Origin: Gibbula magus
Lineage: Eukaryota; Mollusca; Gastropoda; Trochida; Trochidae
Assembly: GCA_936450465.1 (NCBI GenBank)
Contig: OW388297.1
Span: forward strand, 54,676,989-54,740,988
Direction of reading: 5' to 3'
Length of the DNA: 64,000 bases
Part shown: one piece after another, positions 36,016-47,306 of the stretch
Numbering within the stretch: position 1 is the stretch's first letter
Layout of the letters: each line of letters opens with the position of its first letter
Notes under the pieces: generated by a model
Told to the model about the DNA's origin: nothing
Database searches by the model: none
The model's input: only the letters and a program-made list of their open reading frames with translations
Position numbers and translations under genes: made by a program

Positions 36016-36022
36016 TCATTCA

Positions 36023-38003
36023 ATCTGATTTGATGCTTCATGGTAAAAATTAACAGTTTTGGCAGCTGTTGCGGTAACCAGGGGTCAATCTTTTCCAAAC
36101 TACAGTTTTTATTTATATCTTCCGAACTGTAGGACGTATTGTAATATTTTAAAGAGAAATAAAGTGTCTCCAATTCCATATAAAATTCGCAATATGGGCG
36201 ATCAGGATTACCGATTTTATAAAGCTGGTAGTATTTTTTTTTTAAAGAGAGAACATTAGATGGATATAATAAATTATAACCAGAGATCGCATTCTTATAA
36301 TGTATATGTCATTGTAAACACACAGATTAACCCATATATAATTCGCTAAAGCACGCTCAGGGTTAAATACCACATTTTGATGGTAATAGAAAATTTAGTC
36401 CCTTTTTGCGATGTAGACAGGAGATATTTCGCAAAGACTGTAGTGGATTCGCTGTCTAGGATATTCCGCAGAAACTGATAAAGATCATTAAATCCGTTCT
36501 TATCTTCAACGTGACTACTTATAATTTAAATCTAAATTTCCCTCTGTCTCAATAATTCTCTATCTCTCTATCTGTTTTTCCCTTTTTCTTCTTTTTCTAA
36601 ACATTATTTAAAGGTTTGCCTACATTGACCGTGACTTCTTGCTGATGCAGAAACTGCTAGACGAAGACAACCTGAGTCAGATGCGGCTCCGTGATCCTAC
36701 ATTGTATAAATACCTTACTAGTTAATGAATATTCATGTAAATAAATCTCCTCCCTCTCTCCTTGTATACCTCATGGAAAGTTGAACAGACATCTATCCAA
36801 CTACAACAGCCGAGAAAATTCGAATAGTCAATAAACAACTTGTAATCCTTGTCGTGATGTGATGTGTCATCAACTAACTTCTAAATGCGCAGTAGGTATA
36901 TCTACAGCTGCATCCCGAGAGTTTGTTCAACCACTTTGGTGACTTGTCTATTTCAGTGCAAATAAGTAATTTAGCATGTATTTGAAGCTTTGTATCAAAG
37001 CGAAAACTACACTCGTCACGTTTTTGCATTATAAGACAGTTGATTGTTCGATAACACAATCTGATTTGATATTTATAAATATTTACAGTTTAAAGAACAG
37101 GAAGATGTTCTGGATAACAACTTCTTTAATGTGAAAATACACGACGTTTCGGAGTATATACTCACTCCTTCCACCTTCAATTTCTAAATGCCCTTCAAAG
37201 TTACAGTTACAGAGTTGGCAGCTGTTTGCAGTAACCAGGAGTCAATCTTCTCAACACTACAGTTTTTTAGTTTTTTCTGTGAAATAATCAGTAAGTAATG
37301 ATCAATTGGGTCAAACATTCATCAAATATTTCCTCTTATACTTATTCGATGTATTTGCAATGAAATTGTTCACATTTATTTGAAAATTAATGAAATTGGA
37401 ATGTTCAAATGTTTATGTCTAGTTCAAAATTAGGGCTTCCACGGGTACTCGAGTACTCGAGTACGAGTCAGGTACCTTCCGCAAGTGCCTTTGTTCGCCG
37501 TTGGTAATTGACTAGCTTCGTCTCGCCTGTCATTCGCTTCGCCTGTCATTCGTTTCGCCAGTCTTTCGCTTTCGGTTTGTATCAACTTGACTCGCGTTGT
37601 CTCGCCAGTGACTCGCTACGCCAGTTACTCGCTTCGCCAGCCATTCGCCTAAGGTTTGATTCTACTTGACTCGCATTGTCTCGCAAGTGACTTGCTAAAG
37701 GTCACTCGCTTCGCCAGTCTATCGCCTTAGGTGGATTCAACTGGGCTCGCATCGTCTCGCCAGTTACTCGCTTCGCCAGTCATTCGCCTTAGGCTTGATT
37801 CTACTTGACTCGCATCATCTCGCCAGTGACTTGCAAAGGTCACTCGCTTCGCCAGTCTATGGCCTTAGGTTTGACTCTTGCGGAGGGTTCGCTTCGCCAA
37901 GCATTCGTTATCGCCAGTCATTCGCCTTGGGCTTGATTCTACTTGACTCGCATCGTCTCGCCAGTGACTCGCTTTGCCTGTCATTCGCTTCGCCTATCAT
38001 TCG
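36023..38003. repeat. Tandem duplication unit 2
   Basis: This is the second unit of the ~1,982-bp direct duplication. At its right end the sequence passes on into the DIRS 5' region (TTCGTTTCGCCAGTC), while unit 1 at the same point switches back to ATCTGATTTG. The duplication therefore copied part of the DIRS leader and its left flank. Confidence 0.95.
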
Positions 38004-38409
38004 TTTCGCCAGTCTTTCGCCTTCGGGTTTGTATCTACTTGTTACGTGTTTCGTCTCGTCTTGTAGTGTTTGACTTAGTCAGTGTCTCGCCTTGTTTCGC
38101 CAGTAAATTAGTTTGTCTGGCGGGTAGTTGATATTGACTTCGTTCTCTTCGAGTTCGGAGCCTCTGCTTTCAGCTTGTTGCCTTGCGTATACTCACTTAC
38201 GCGTCTCGTCGTCTACGTTCCTTGTGAGTTTACACTATTGGTAATTAGCTATCGGAAGAGTTGTTGTTCTGACGCTACGCTACTTAGGTGTTTCGCGTCA
38301 GTGATTCGCCGGTATTCACCTCGTCTACGTTACGCTCACCTGTGTAAGTGACCCGTTTGTCACTCACCTTCTACTAGGTTACGTGTGTTAGTGATTCGCC
38401 TACTTCTTC

Positions 38410-39946
38410 ATGTACTCCGCCTTTTGTACAAATTGCGGAGGTAGAAAGTCGGCCATCAAGGATCCGCACTTGTTGTGTAGAAAGTGCAAGGACCTATGCA
38501 AAGAAGATTTTAGTTGCGACGAGTGTGCACCTCTCTCCGCTTCAGACTTTCATGCGTATGTCTCGGCCATTCGCAAGTCCGTCGCCGATAGGGCTGCGTT
38601 TCAGAAACGTTCGGCTTCAGCGAGTAAATGTCGGGAGATGTCTCCCATTCGTCACCCGTCTCCACAGGAGGGGGTAGACATTGTACTTACGGAACGAGCG
38701 GATGAGTTCGACCGGGAGTCGCCGGTTTTATCCGACTCCGCTGGGGTTTCTAGAGATTCGCATCCCCCCCTTCGCGTTCGCGTCCTCGTCTGCAGGCTCG
38801 TATTTCGCCTCCCCCTTCGCATGACAGGCGTATGTCGCCTTTGAAACTTAAGGTCGGCGGACCCTCCACACCCAAAAGCAAGAAGAAGAAGACCAAGAAG
38901 GATAGGTTTGACAAAGTCAATCCGGACATGGTCTCTTCGTTGCTGGATGCTCGGTTGGGTCCGCTGGCTTTGCTTAGTCTCACCACCCCCGCTACTACGC
39001 TAGATCGTGAACCCAATGCAGACTGCGTGTCTCAGGGGTCGCGTCCCACGTCCTTAAGGGCCTCCGGGTCCGCTGCCCCCGCGTGTGCTTCTCACACCCC
39101 TACGCGTCGTGTCACGGTGGTGTCGCCCACTCGGGATTCCTCGCCAGACTCGACGGAGCGTGACGTCCGCTTCGTTGATGTATCGGATCCTCCGTTCATC
39201 AATATAGTATCGAATGCGGAGGATATGGGGTTGCCGGAGGGTCCGCCGGTTATCGACTCAGTCGCCATGCTGTCGGGGAAGGCTTACTTTTGTCCTGAGG
39301 GGGACTTAGCTCCCGCGCGGCTTGCTCTTCCGCCGCATAGGCTCCTGCTGGATGCATCCGAGGATATGGAGCAGGTCATCTCGACTGCGATTCCAGGCCG
39401 TCTGCTTCCACCTATAGTGGTGTCAGATAAGCGCCGGCGTCATTTGCCCTTGTACCCAACTCCTTTTCAACTCGTCCCGCCTGCTCTTGATCAGGGTGTG
39501 TCTCGGTTGATTGACGGTTACTGATGCGCAGCTTACGCGTCTCGACAGAGAGGCTCGCACAGTGTTAGGGCTGGGCAACAACGTGGCGTTCACCTGTCAG
39601 GCGATGCTTGCCTGCGCCAAGCAGGCTGGCATGGAGTCGGGTGAGACCCGGTCCTTTTCAAAGCATTCTGCAATGTGGCCGCGGATCTTGCGCAGATCAT
39701 GTTATCAGCTCAACCTGGATCAGAAATCCTTCCTCCGACAGGCCCCTGCCCACTCTGAATCTCTTTTTGGGGGTCGTATCCCCGAGGCTCGTCAATCAGA
39801 GGCAAGTTACGCCGAAGCATCCTCTGACTAATTTCCGTCAGGGTCAAGGTCACGGCAGAGGCCAACCTTCCCCCAAGAAAGCCAAGACGGACTTTCGGAC
39901 GTGGCCGTGGACCCACGGGTCAATCCCCCAAGTCCCCCCGTCCTAG
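38410..39946 (+). pseudogene. DIRS Gag-like ORF, frameshifted
   Basis: It starts at ATG 38410 with a cysteine-rich head (CTNCGG, then LCRKCKDLCKEDFSCDEC), likely metal binding. The frame shifts at the C-run near 38764-38770 and resumes from about 38832 with a basic patch (KSKKKKTKKDRFDK) and DARLGPLALLSL. Near 39400 is PGRLLPPIVVSDKR, the segment kept in the minus-strand copies. Another shift at about 39520 leads to TRLDREARTVLGLGNN and AMLACAKQAG. The end, in a third frame, is RGQ-rich (RQGQGHGRGQPSPKKAK). In DIRS elements this ORF encodes the putative nucleic-acid-binding structural protein. At least three frames are used, so it is inactive. Confidence 0.75.
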
Positions 39947-40006
39947 CGCCGGAGGTCGTACCCCTCAGAAAGGTCACCCCCTCCAAGTCCTCCTCCACTC
40001 GTTACG

Positions 40007-41578
40007 GTGTCGGAGGGTTCGGTGGGGGGTCGGCTTCAGGACTATGTCAGCAACTGGGTGCAGTTGGGGTTGGACCCTTTCGTTTGTCAGTTTCTGGGTC
40101 AGGGTTTCTGCATTCCCGTCTCATCCCCTCCGCCTCTTACCTGTACTACAACGGAGCGTCCCTTAGCAAAGGACCGACTCCAATTGATGTTGGAACAGGT
40201 GGAGATGTTAATCTCCAAAGGGGCGGTGCAGGAGGTCCTGACCCTGCATCTGACACCAGGGTTTTACTCCCCAGTATTCGTCATACCCAAAAGGAAAAAG
40301 TGGCGGCTTATTCACGACTTGAAGGTATTCAACCGCTCCTACCTCGTACGGCCGCCATATTTTCGACTATTGACACTTCCCTCTGTGATGCGATCTCTGG
40401 AGCGCTCAGACTGCATGGTGTCTCTCGATCTCCAGGATGCGTTCCTGCACGTTCCGATTCACTATCGGGATCGCAGGTACCTCCGCTTCATTCTGGACGG
40501 GAGACACTTTCAGTGGAACGTCCTAGCGTTCGGGATCTCGTCCGCCCCCTGGCTATTCACACGTGTGACTCAGCCCATCGTCCAATTCTTGCACCAATGC
40601 GACATTCAGTCTCTAATGTATTTGGACGATGAGCTCGCTCACGACCGTTCTCCTGTCGTTCTCGAGGCGCAGCTCATGTTCACAATAAACCTCTTCCGTC
40701 GTCTAGGGTGGTTAGTGAACTTAGAGAAGTGGGACTTTTTTTCCGGCGACTCGTCTGAAGTTCCTAGGGGCTATCCTAGACACTCAGCTGTTCCGCGGGT
40801 TCGTCACGAGGGAGCGGATGGCTCGTTACGATCGCCTAATGGATCACGCGCTCGACGCGTCGCTCTACCTACGTCAGTGGCAAAGAGTGTTGGGATTACT
40901 AACATTAGCTCAGGACCTGACCCGCAGGGGGAGGTTGTTCCTTCGCCCACATCAGAGAGACGCGTTGTCGTCATGCCATAGCCCTGACCCCAGATCTCCA
41001 TCGTTTCCTAGCTTGGTGGCGGGTGGACGAGACCGTGTTCTCCGGGGTTCCGGTTCGACCTCATCCCCCCTCAGCTCACCTGCTTGTAGACGCCTCCACC
41101 CAGGGGTGGGGAGCGCACATGGGTCACGAGCAGGTGGCGGGAGTCTGGTCTCTGTCGGACCAGAACCAACACATCAACGTCCTCGAGTTGGACGCAGTAC
41201 GTCTAACCATTCAGCACTGGCAAACCCCCTTGCAAGGCCAATGTCTGCTAGTCCACACAGACAGTCAATAAACAAGCAGGGGTCCGCCAGGGCCGAGGCT
41301 CTGCTACGCTTGTCGCTCCAGCTTTTCGAGCTGGTGGACGAGGTGGACCTGGACATTCGAGCAGTCCACATTCCAGGTGCCAAAAACATATTGGCGGATG
41401 CACTGTCGCGACCAGATGCCCCTCCCCCGACGGAGTGGCAACTGAATCCGGTGGTATTCAAGGGGTTGTGTCTCCAGTTCGGCACTCCTCTAATAGACCT
41501 GTTCGCGACATGTCTCAATCACCAATTGCCAACCTATGTCTCTCCAGTACCAGACCCGCTAGTGGTGGGCTCTCGTTA
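40007..41578 (+). pseudogene. DIRS reverse transcriptase/RNase H, frameshifted
   Basis: From 40007 the frame gives LGLDPFVCQFLGQGF, the fingers segment VFVIPKRKKWRLIHDLK, the palm motif MVSLDLQDAFLHVPI, AFGISSAPWLF and the catalytic YLDD (40619-40630). Near 40740 the frame shifts and continues as MARYDRLMDHALDASLYLRQ (40818 on). A second shift brings in RNase H at 41023-41271 with LLVDASTQGWG, NVLELDAV and LVHTDSQ, the D-E-D residues. A further shift with a small deletion is followed by HIPGAKNILADALSR and LIDLFATCLNHQLP (to about 41560). All catalytic residues that I can check are present, but the ORF is broken at three or more points. Confidence 0.85.
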
Positions 41579-41579
41579 G

Positions 41580-41854
41580 GGTGGGAGGCGATGGACGCCT
41601 ATGCTTTTCAGTCGCCGGCCATCCTCTCCCAAGTTGTAGTCAAGATAGGGACAACTCGGGTTCTTCGTCTTCTTCTGGTAGCCCTGTGGTGGCCAGCCCG
41701 ACCGTGGTTCGTTCCTCTCCGGCGTCTCTGTCATCAGGAACCTGTTCCGATTCAGCCACGAAGGGATCTGCTCCTCAGCAGGCCAAGCGGAAGGTTAAAC
41801 GAGAACCCTCAGGTGTTCTGCCTTCACGCTTGGCTTGTATTAAAAGAGGGCTAA
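41580..41854 (+). pseudogene. DIRS post-RNase H linker region
   Basis: The frame starting at 41435 carries AMDAYAFQSPAILSQVVVK, then VLRLLLVALWWPARPWF and VFCLHAWLV. This is the conserved stretch between RNase H and recombinase in DIRS polyproteins. The minus-strand copy at 24313-24705 covers the start of the same region. Confidence 0.65.
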
Positions 41855-41879
41855 GGAGCAGTGGGACTCAAGGTGCGTC

Positions 41880-42294
41880 GCCAATGCCATAGTTACCTCT
41901 CATAGGAAGACCACTAGGATACTCTATGATTTTCAGTGGCAGGCCTTCGCCTCCTTCTGTGCGCAGAGGGATTTCATTCCGGCGGAGGCCTCAGTACCTC
42001 AGGTGGCGGAGTACTTAGTATACATACGCAACACCAGGCATCTTAAGGCGTCATCCATTAATACCAACATGTCTGCTATCCTCTCCATTCTTAGGAAGAG
42101 GTCACCAGGGTAAGATGTGTCGGTGGTCAAGGACCTCATCAAAACCTTCCGTTCTGTGGGACTTAGCAATTGTGCTCAACCATCTTCGCTCCGATACGTA
42201 TGAACCGCTCTCTGACGTACCCCTCCTCCCTCTCACCATCAAGGTCATTTTTCTGGTGGCCATGGCCTCCGCAGCTCGGATTCTGAGATGGTAG
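41880..42294 (+). pseudogene. DIRS tyrosine recombinase, N-terminal part only
   Basis: The frame from 41880 reads RILYDFQWQAFASFCAQRDF, then EASVPQVAEYLVYIRNTRHL, SSINTNMSAILSILRK, a stop (TAA near 42110), and VVKDLIKTF. A frameshift with deletion follows, then WDLAIVLNHLRSD and LPLTIKVIFLVAMASAAR up to TGG-TAG at 42292-42294. This is the SAM-like N-terminal domain and the first catalytic block of a DIRS/YR recombinase. The H-x-x-R and tyrosine motifs are missing because the element ends here. Confidence 0.8.
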
Positions 42295-42335
42295 GCAAAG
42301 TAGGTCTAGTCAACAGGTAAGTATAAATAATTACG
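42295..42335 (+). repeat. DIRS right-end terminal sequence
   Basis: GCAAAGTAGGTCTAGTCAAC plus AG equals window positions 1-22. The junction CAACAG-GTAAGTAT also happens to match a 5' splice-donor consensus. A diverged version in the opposite relation at 26344-26362 fits inverted termini of DIRS1-like elements. Confidence 0.7.
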
Positions 42336-42356
42336 TTTAATTAAAAACGTACTATA

Positions 42357-42359
42357 ATG

Positions 42360-42390
<31 letters not shown>

Positions 42391-42440
42391 GTCCTCATTA
42401 CAATGTAAATTTGGTAATTCTTTGTGTGCCCTTGGCACCC
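42357..42440 (-). mobile_element. LINE-type 3' end with (AAT)n tail, minus orientation
   Basis: An (AAT)n run (42357-42379) is followed by CACTTTATTGTCC. This is the same arrangement as the other LINE 3' ends in the window, with AATAAA on the minus strand and a microsatellite tail. Only a short piece is present, and no coding part is visible beyond it. Confidence 0.45.
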
Positions 42441-42727
42441 GGCAGCCACAGTGCAGCGCCAGTTCAAGCGGTGTTCTATCCTTATAATGCTGAGTGCCAA
42501 GCAAGGAAGCAACAACTCCCATCTTTTAACATATTTTGGTATGACGCGGACGGGAATCGAATATATATCGAAACCATATATCTCAATATCTGTACCATAG
42601 GCTTAACTCAAATTGTGCATACTCAAAGATAAGACATCACACCATACGGATATGCAAAAACACTTATATCATTTCATTTATTGAGAGAATCATATATTTT
42701 AGTAAATGTGCATATTTTGTGATATTT

Positions 42728-42925
42728 GACGGCATGCCGTCTCATTAGAACATATTGTTGGACGGCATGCCATCTCGAAATAATTTAGACGGCATGCCCT
42801 CTTTGTTGTCAGAAGACAGACATCATTATTCGAAAATTAAATTACAAATATATGATTATGCCGTCTTGAAAAATATTGTCTAATAAAGATGACATGCCAT
42901 CTTGAATCAAGGACGCAAAGCCGTC
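42728..42925. repeat. Dispersed GACGGCATGCCGTC palindrome cluster
   Basis: A perfect 14-bp palindrome at 42728-42741 is followed by imperfect versions starting near 42761, 42788, 42855, 42889 and 42910, separated by AT-rich spacers. A related word GACGGTAGGCCGTC is at about 56133. Confidence 0.75.
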
Positions 42926-43057
42926 ACGTACCAGACTGATGAATGTAAAATTATTTTAAAAATCAAATACATCCTATTATATAAGATTTAATGATATCTT
43001 TTCATTGCAAACAGTAGTAAAACAACGACATTTTGAGTTTTAATGCCAACACGTTTT

Positions 43058-43215
43058 TAGGTCATCTGACTTGAAAGGCCTTAATTTGGCATGGCATGGT
43101 TTTGGGCGTCCGTCCGTCCTTCCGTCATTTAACTGAAATTGTCTAGACACACTGGCTCTCGAAATCTGAAATCTTCTGTCGAGACTCTTTGGCCATTGTG
43201 ATCACAGGGGCGTAT
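43058..43215 (+). mobile_element. CCGTCC element fragment, AGCTCATCAGG family
   Basis: It has GGCATGGCATGG, then GGGCGTCCGTCCGTCC, followed by a GAGACTCTTTGGCCATTGTG phrase. It keeps only the 5' part of the element described at 6436-6836. Confidence 0.55.
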
Positions 43216-43219
43216 ATCG

Positions 43220-45110
43220 CTTAAAACAGCGTTTGAAAGACATATAACACTTATAACACTCTTGGTTATACTATATAGGTAAACCATCATAAGATTGAAA
43301 AACAAATAAAAGGTGGATATTGTTTTCAGTAGCATTTAAAATTTGTATTGTTTCTGTCTATGGATTTGTGCCTAACTATATCTATCTTTAAGTTTGTCAT
43401 ACCTAGTCTATATCGTATCAATGAATACCATAAATTATTTGATGTTAAATGTGAAAGATAGTTTTCGGGTTGGAGAAAGCCTTAAACATTCTTCATGAGT
43501 CATATCGTTAAAGGTTGATATGCTTATTTTACTATCTAATTAGAGTGATTACATCAAGCCACTATACATGGAGAGCTGAAGTAGATGACACGAACCTGGG
43601 ACTCTATATAACTTATTAGAGATAATTATTATCTAATTAGAGAGTACCTTCACGAACACACACGCATTTAACTCTCCCTTGATTATCTGTTTGATGCTAG
43701 TTGACTCTGTAATTCCCCCATTAAATTCTGACGTAATTAAAATCGTTTATGCACAGTCATCAATGTAAAATGTATATACAAACATAGAATTAAGAGATAT
43801 ATATACATAACTTAATATTAAAAGAGTTCATGCTTGAAATGTTACAAAGCAGTAAAAGCAAAGTCGTTATTCTAATGTTTTTATGAGGAAAATGCTCCCA
43901 AAATGAAGTTGACTAACTAACTTTATTTAAGGAAGTACACATTTTGATTGAAATACATGTATTATTTTTATATAATCGCATTTCAGTAGAGACAGTTTAC
44001 CGAGTTCGAGTATTTAAAAACATACACTTTATTCATTTGTTCTTATATCGTATAGCATTTTCACAGTAACTTAAATCAAACTACTGACATTTTAAATTTC
44101 TGCATAAATTTTACTTATGATTTGATTTGGCAGTGAAGCTCGGGTTACAGCTCTTGAAAGCCAAATTTAAGAAAATAAGGTTAAAAACGTCGTTGTGGGT
44201 GATTAACATCTTCCGCACGCATCGGGCCATATATGCACTTTTAGAAAATGCATACTGACCCTTGCAACAACTCGAAACATATGTTCTATGACTGCCCGAT
44301 AAAGACTTTTAAAGACTAAAACATACTACAACTTCGGTGAATATATGATGCCAGGGAAAAAAAAATTGCAGTTGCAGTTTATAAATGCTTATATTGCTGA
44401 CCTTCTCGGGGCGCTTCAACACGATTAGTGGTGACGTTTATTTGAGAAATGGTAATCAGTCAGTAATTAATCATGGCTTTCAAGGCAATGAGGACTCTAC
44501 ATGAAATGTTGCTTTCGCGGCAACCAACTTTCTCAAATTTGGCTTTGACGGGTGGACACCTAAGCTTGCACTTACTCCCTAAATGATTTATTGCCGCAAT
44601 AAATCCAAAAGGGTGTTCACAAACACAATAAATTCGCTTTGCAATGGGATTTTCAGAATCTTTGCAGTTTCTGTTTGTTAATCACCGTTATCCATACAGA
44701 CTATCGGTACGTTTAAAACAATATGTTATTACGAAATAGACTATATCTTAAACTGTCCAATGCTGAATTTAAATCGCGAACGATATCTACGAAAACAAAA
44801 TGCTTTAATAATAACATATCTAGATTAGTATACTTCTATGCAAAAAACTATCGCACATAAAGAAATATTTGTCAAGTTTTATCATAGAGCTTCAAAATAT
44901 GCTAACACATGTTTAGTAAGTATCTGTATTTGTTTTGTTATTTATATACATATTCATGTATGCACTATTCATTATAATCAATCGTCTGTCTACAGACGCA
45001 TGTCTGTAAACGGTAAATTGTACTAGTGTATATGCTCCTGTTCCACCGAACGTGGTTTTTGATAGATAAATTACAAATTTGAGAAAACAAAATATGAAAA
45101 AAACGTGCTA
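43220..45110. other. AT-rich, no gene recognised
   Basis: Short open frames only. No domains, and no bounded repeats beyond a local ATCTAATTAGAG word at 43535 and 43635. Confidence 0.5.
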
Positions 45111-45112
45111 CA

Positions 45113-45772
45113 GCAGCTTAGCGTTTCCCCTAGGCATTTTTAGCAGGGCGCAGCGCCCTGCCCTCTTTTACATGCGCCCTGCCCTGTCTCTGTCCCGCCC
45201 CGCCCTTTTTCCTGACCACACTGCCTTTTTCATAACTTAGTTCAAACTTTTGTATCGGCCTTTTCAACACTTGACAAACACATTCCAAGCTGTCATTATA
45301 TTTTTACAAAAAATCATTTGAATTATGTGTGAAACTATCATCTTTGAAAGAGAAAGGAATATAAACAAAACAAGAAAATGTCTGTTGCATCCCTTATTCA
45401 ACAGGATACACCTGCTGATGTTTAGCTGGAGCAAGAACAATAGGGGGATTACTGGCGACTGATGTATGCAGGCTAATAGGGCTGGATAATCTCATGATTG
45501 CATTGTATTTAAACTCTTTTATATTTTATTAGGTAATATAAATCTGATGAGTGTGTGATAATTATTCCAAACATTCAAGGAAATAAACAAATAATCTATG
45601 CGCAAAGTTAATATTAGTTATATTTGCCAATACAAAATTGTCATTATAATAGTGTAATATAATAATACATTTCATCTTTACATATGTGCCCTATTGAGTG
45701 AAGAAGTGCCCTTTCCTCAATGTAGTTGCCCTGCCCTTTTTGCAACCTTGGGGAAACACTATAATATGTAAT
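45113..45772. mobile_element. GCGCCCTGCCCT element with GTTTCCCC ends
   Basis: The left end AGCGTTTCCCCTAGGCA and the right end CCTTGGGGAAACACT are inverted. Next to the left end is a palindrome, CAGGGCGCAGCGCCCTG, and a GCCCTGCCCTG-rich stretch. TGCCCTGCCCTTTTTGCAA recurs just inside the right end. The middle is AT-rich and non-coding. No clear target-site duplication. It is probably a non-autonomous DNA element. Confidence 0.55.
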
Positions 45773-45779
45773 TTTTTAA

Positions 45780-46435
45780 ATTATATAGATACAGATTCGT
45801 TCAATCATTGTCATACTAATAAAATAATCCAAATATCCAATATCCCAAACGTATTTTGTCCACTATGTATTATCTAATATTAATATAACATAAGGGAATC
45901 TTCCTGCATTTGATGTTCACCTTCTGAATAAATCATTTAACAGTTTTTTATATTTGGCGGCCGATACACTTTCAGAATATATTGCATACACTTGAACATA
46001 TTTAGTGTAAATCTTGTTAATATTAAGCTGGTACTCACGTTATTGACAGCTGGCGGTGACAGTCAGACAGACAACATCCATCATATATATATGTATATCT
46101 ACACGGATACTGTCACGTGATGAGGTCGGGAGGATGAGCAACAACTCAGCGGTAAATAACTGATAACGTGTATCGGCTTCCAGGACATGTCGACCCGTAC
46201 TGGTGATTGGACAACATTCGAAAAACATTGTAACATTATCGAAATAGTTTTTTCAACCTCATCCCATGTGTTTTAAATTATTATTACACATTTCAAATAC
46301 ATTTTATTGACAATATTGTCCTTTAAATAAAAGTGAGAAATTAACAAATATAATGTTTAGCCACTTTATGTCGAAACAAAGTACAACTTACATAAACTCA
46401 ACAACGCAAAACGAATCAAATAAACAAACGAAGAA
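45780..46435. other. No gene recognised
   Basis: Short frames only. Nothing with a recognisable domain or splice context. Confidence 0.45.
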
Positions 46436-46439
46436 ACTA

Positions 46440-46935
46440 CCCTGTTGTTTAACCATACACTTAACTTAATAAGTCATTCTTAAAGAATTGGTGTAAATAC
46501 CCTGCTGTATAATCGTACATTTAACAATTCGTGTTGAATAATATCATGTGTTAACACATGCTATTTATAACTAATTTGTGTTAATACCCTGCTGTTTAAC
46601 CATGCACTTAACGATTGTGTTGAATAAGATCTTGTGTTAACCTAACTTATTCTTATAAAATTGGTGTAAATACCTTGAGCATACACTTAACGATTTGTGT
46701 TGAATGAGATGTTACGTTCACATGATTTATTCTTATAGAATTGGTGTAAATATCCTTCTGTATTATCATACACTTAACGATTTGTGTTGAATGAGATGTT
46801 ATGTTAACATGATTTATTCTTATAGAATTGGTGTAAATATCCTTCTGTATTATCATACACTTAACGATTTGTGTTGAATGAGATATTGTGTTATCATAAG
46901 TTATTCTTATTTGTATTGAATAAGATACTGTGTTT
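46440..46935. repeat. 87-bp minisatellite
   Basis: The CACTTAACGATTTGTGTTGA landmark occurs at 46684, 46771 and 46858, exactly 87 bp apart. More diverged versions are at about 46458, 46518 and 46605. The repeated minus-strand frame at 46653-46856 is a translation of the repeat. Confidence 0.9.
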
Positions 46936-47306
46936 TATGATTGGTAACTGGGCTTGATGATGTACTTTTGTCTTGTCACTTTCCTTTAGATGATATTGAC
47001 CAATGAGCAATTGACAATCCCGCTTTCAGGACCTACGAGAACGATCCAGGATACAAACAGTAAAGTAACACCACCTATATCTGCTTTCGTCTTCGTGTTT
47101 CCTCGCCTTATCAACCAAAGGTTAATAGCTGTTAATCTTCTGATAGAAACCTCACAGAGAGACTGGGGGGTCATTGTGTTCTTTCTTAAATCATTCAACA
47201 AAAAGTTGATTATTTATGTATGTATATCAGCGACTTCCACTGAGACAACAAAGATGTGGGAAATCGACCAGCTAGGAATACCCTTCATGATGACTACGTG
47301 TAGTTT

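Larger units (their letters stand above)
34041..36022. repeat. Tandem duplication unit 1 (period ~1,982 bp)
   Basis: It is nearly identical to 36023-38003: ATCTGATTTGATGCTTCATG starts both units at 34041 and 36023. Only scattered differences are seen, for example near 34263, 35090, 35132, 35334 and 35490. The small open frames in it (34077-34262, 34893-35078 and 35814-36053) are duplicated with it. They have no recognised domain, and I do not call them genes. Confidence 0.95.
38130..42335 (+). mobile_element. DIRS-type retrotransposon, 3' truncated
   Basis: The order on the plus strand is leader, Gag, RT, RNase H, linker and tyrosine recombinase, ending at the terminal-repeat word at 42295-42316. 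This combination of RT/RNase H with a tyrosine recombinase and no integrase or protease defines DIRS-type elements. Reading frames are broken by several frameshifts. The recombinase stops after its first conserved block. The left terminal repeat was not found. Upstream sequence is a tandem duplication, so the true 5' end is uncertain. It is CG-richer than its surroundings, in keeping with a later arrival. Confidence 0.85.

Noticed and set aside
39901..40632. 243-codon plus-strand frame overlapping the RT
   Set aside because: The frame from 40007 carries all RT motifs. This one is a GC-rich shadow in another phase.
42728..42925. CRISPR-like array
   Set aside because: Repeat words are short, degenerate and unevenly spaced in animal DNA with no cas genes. 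It is better described as a palindrome cluster.
46653..46856. Protein with an internal perfect repeat
   Set aside because: It is the 87-bp minisatellite in translation; the unit length is a multiple of three, which keeps the frame open.
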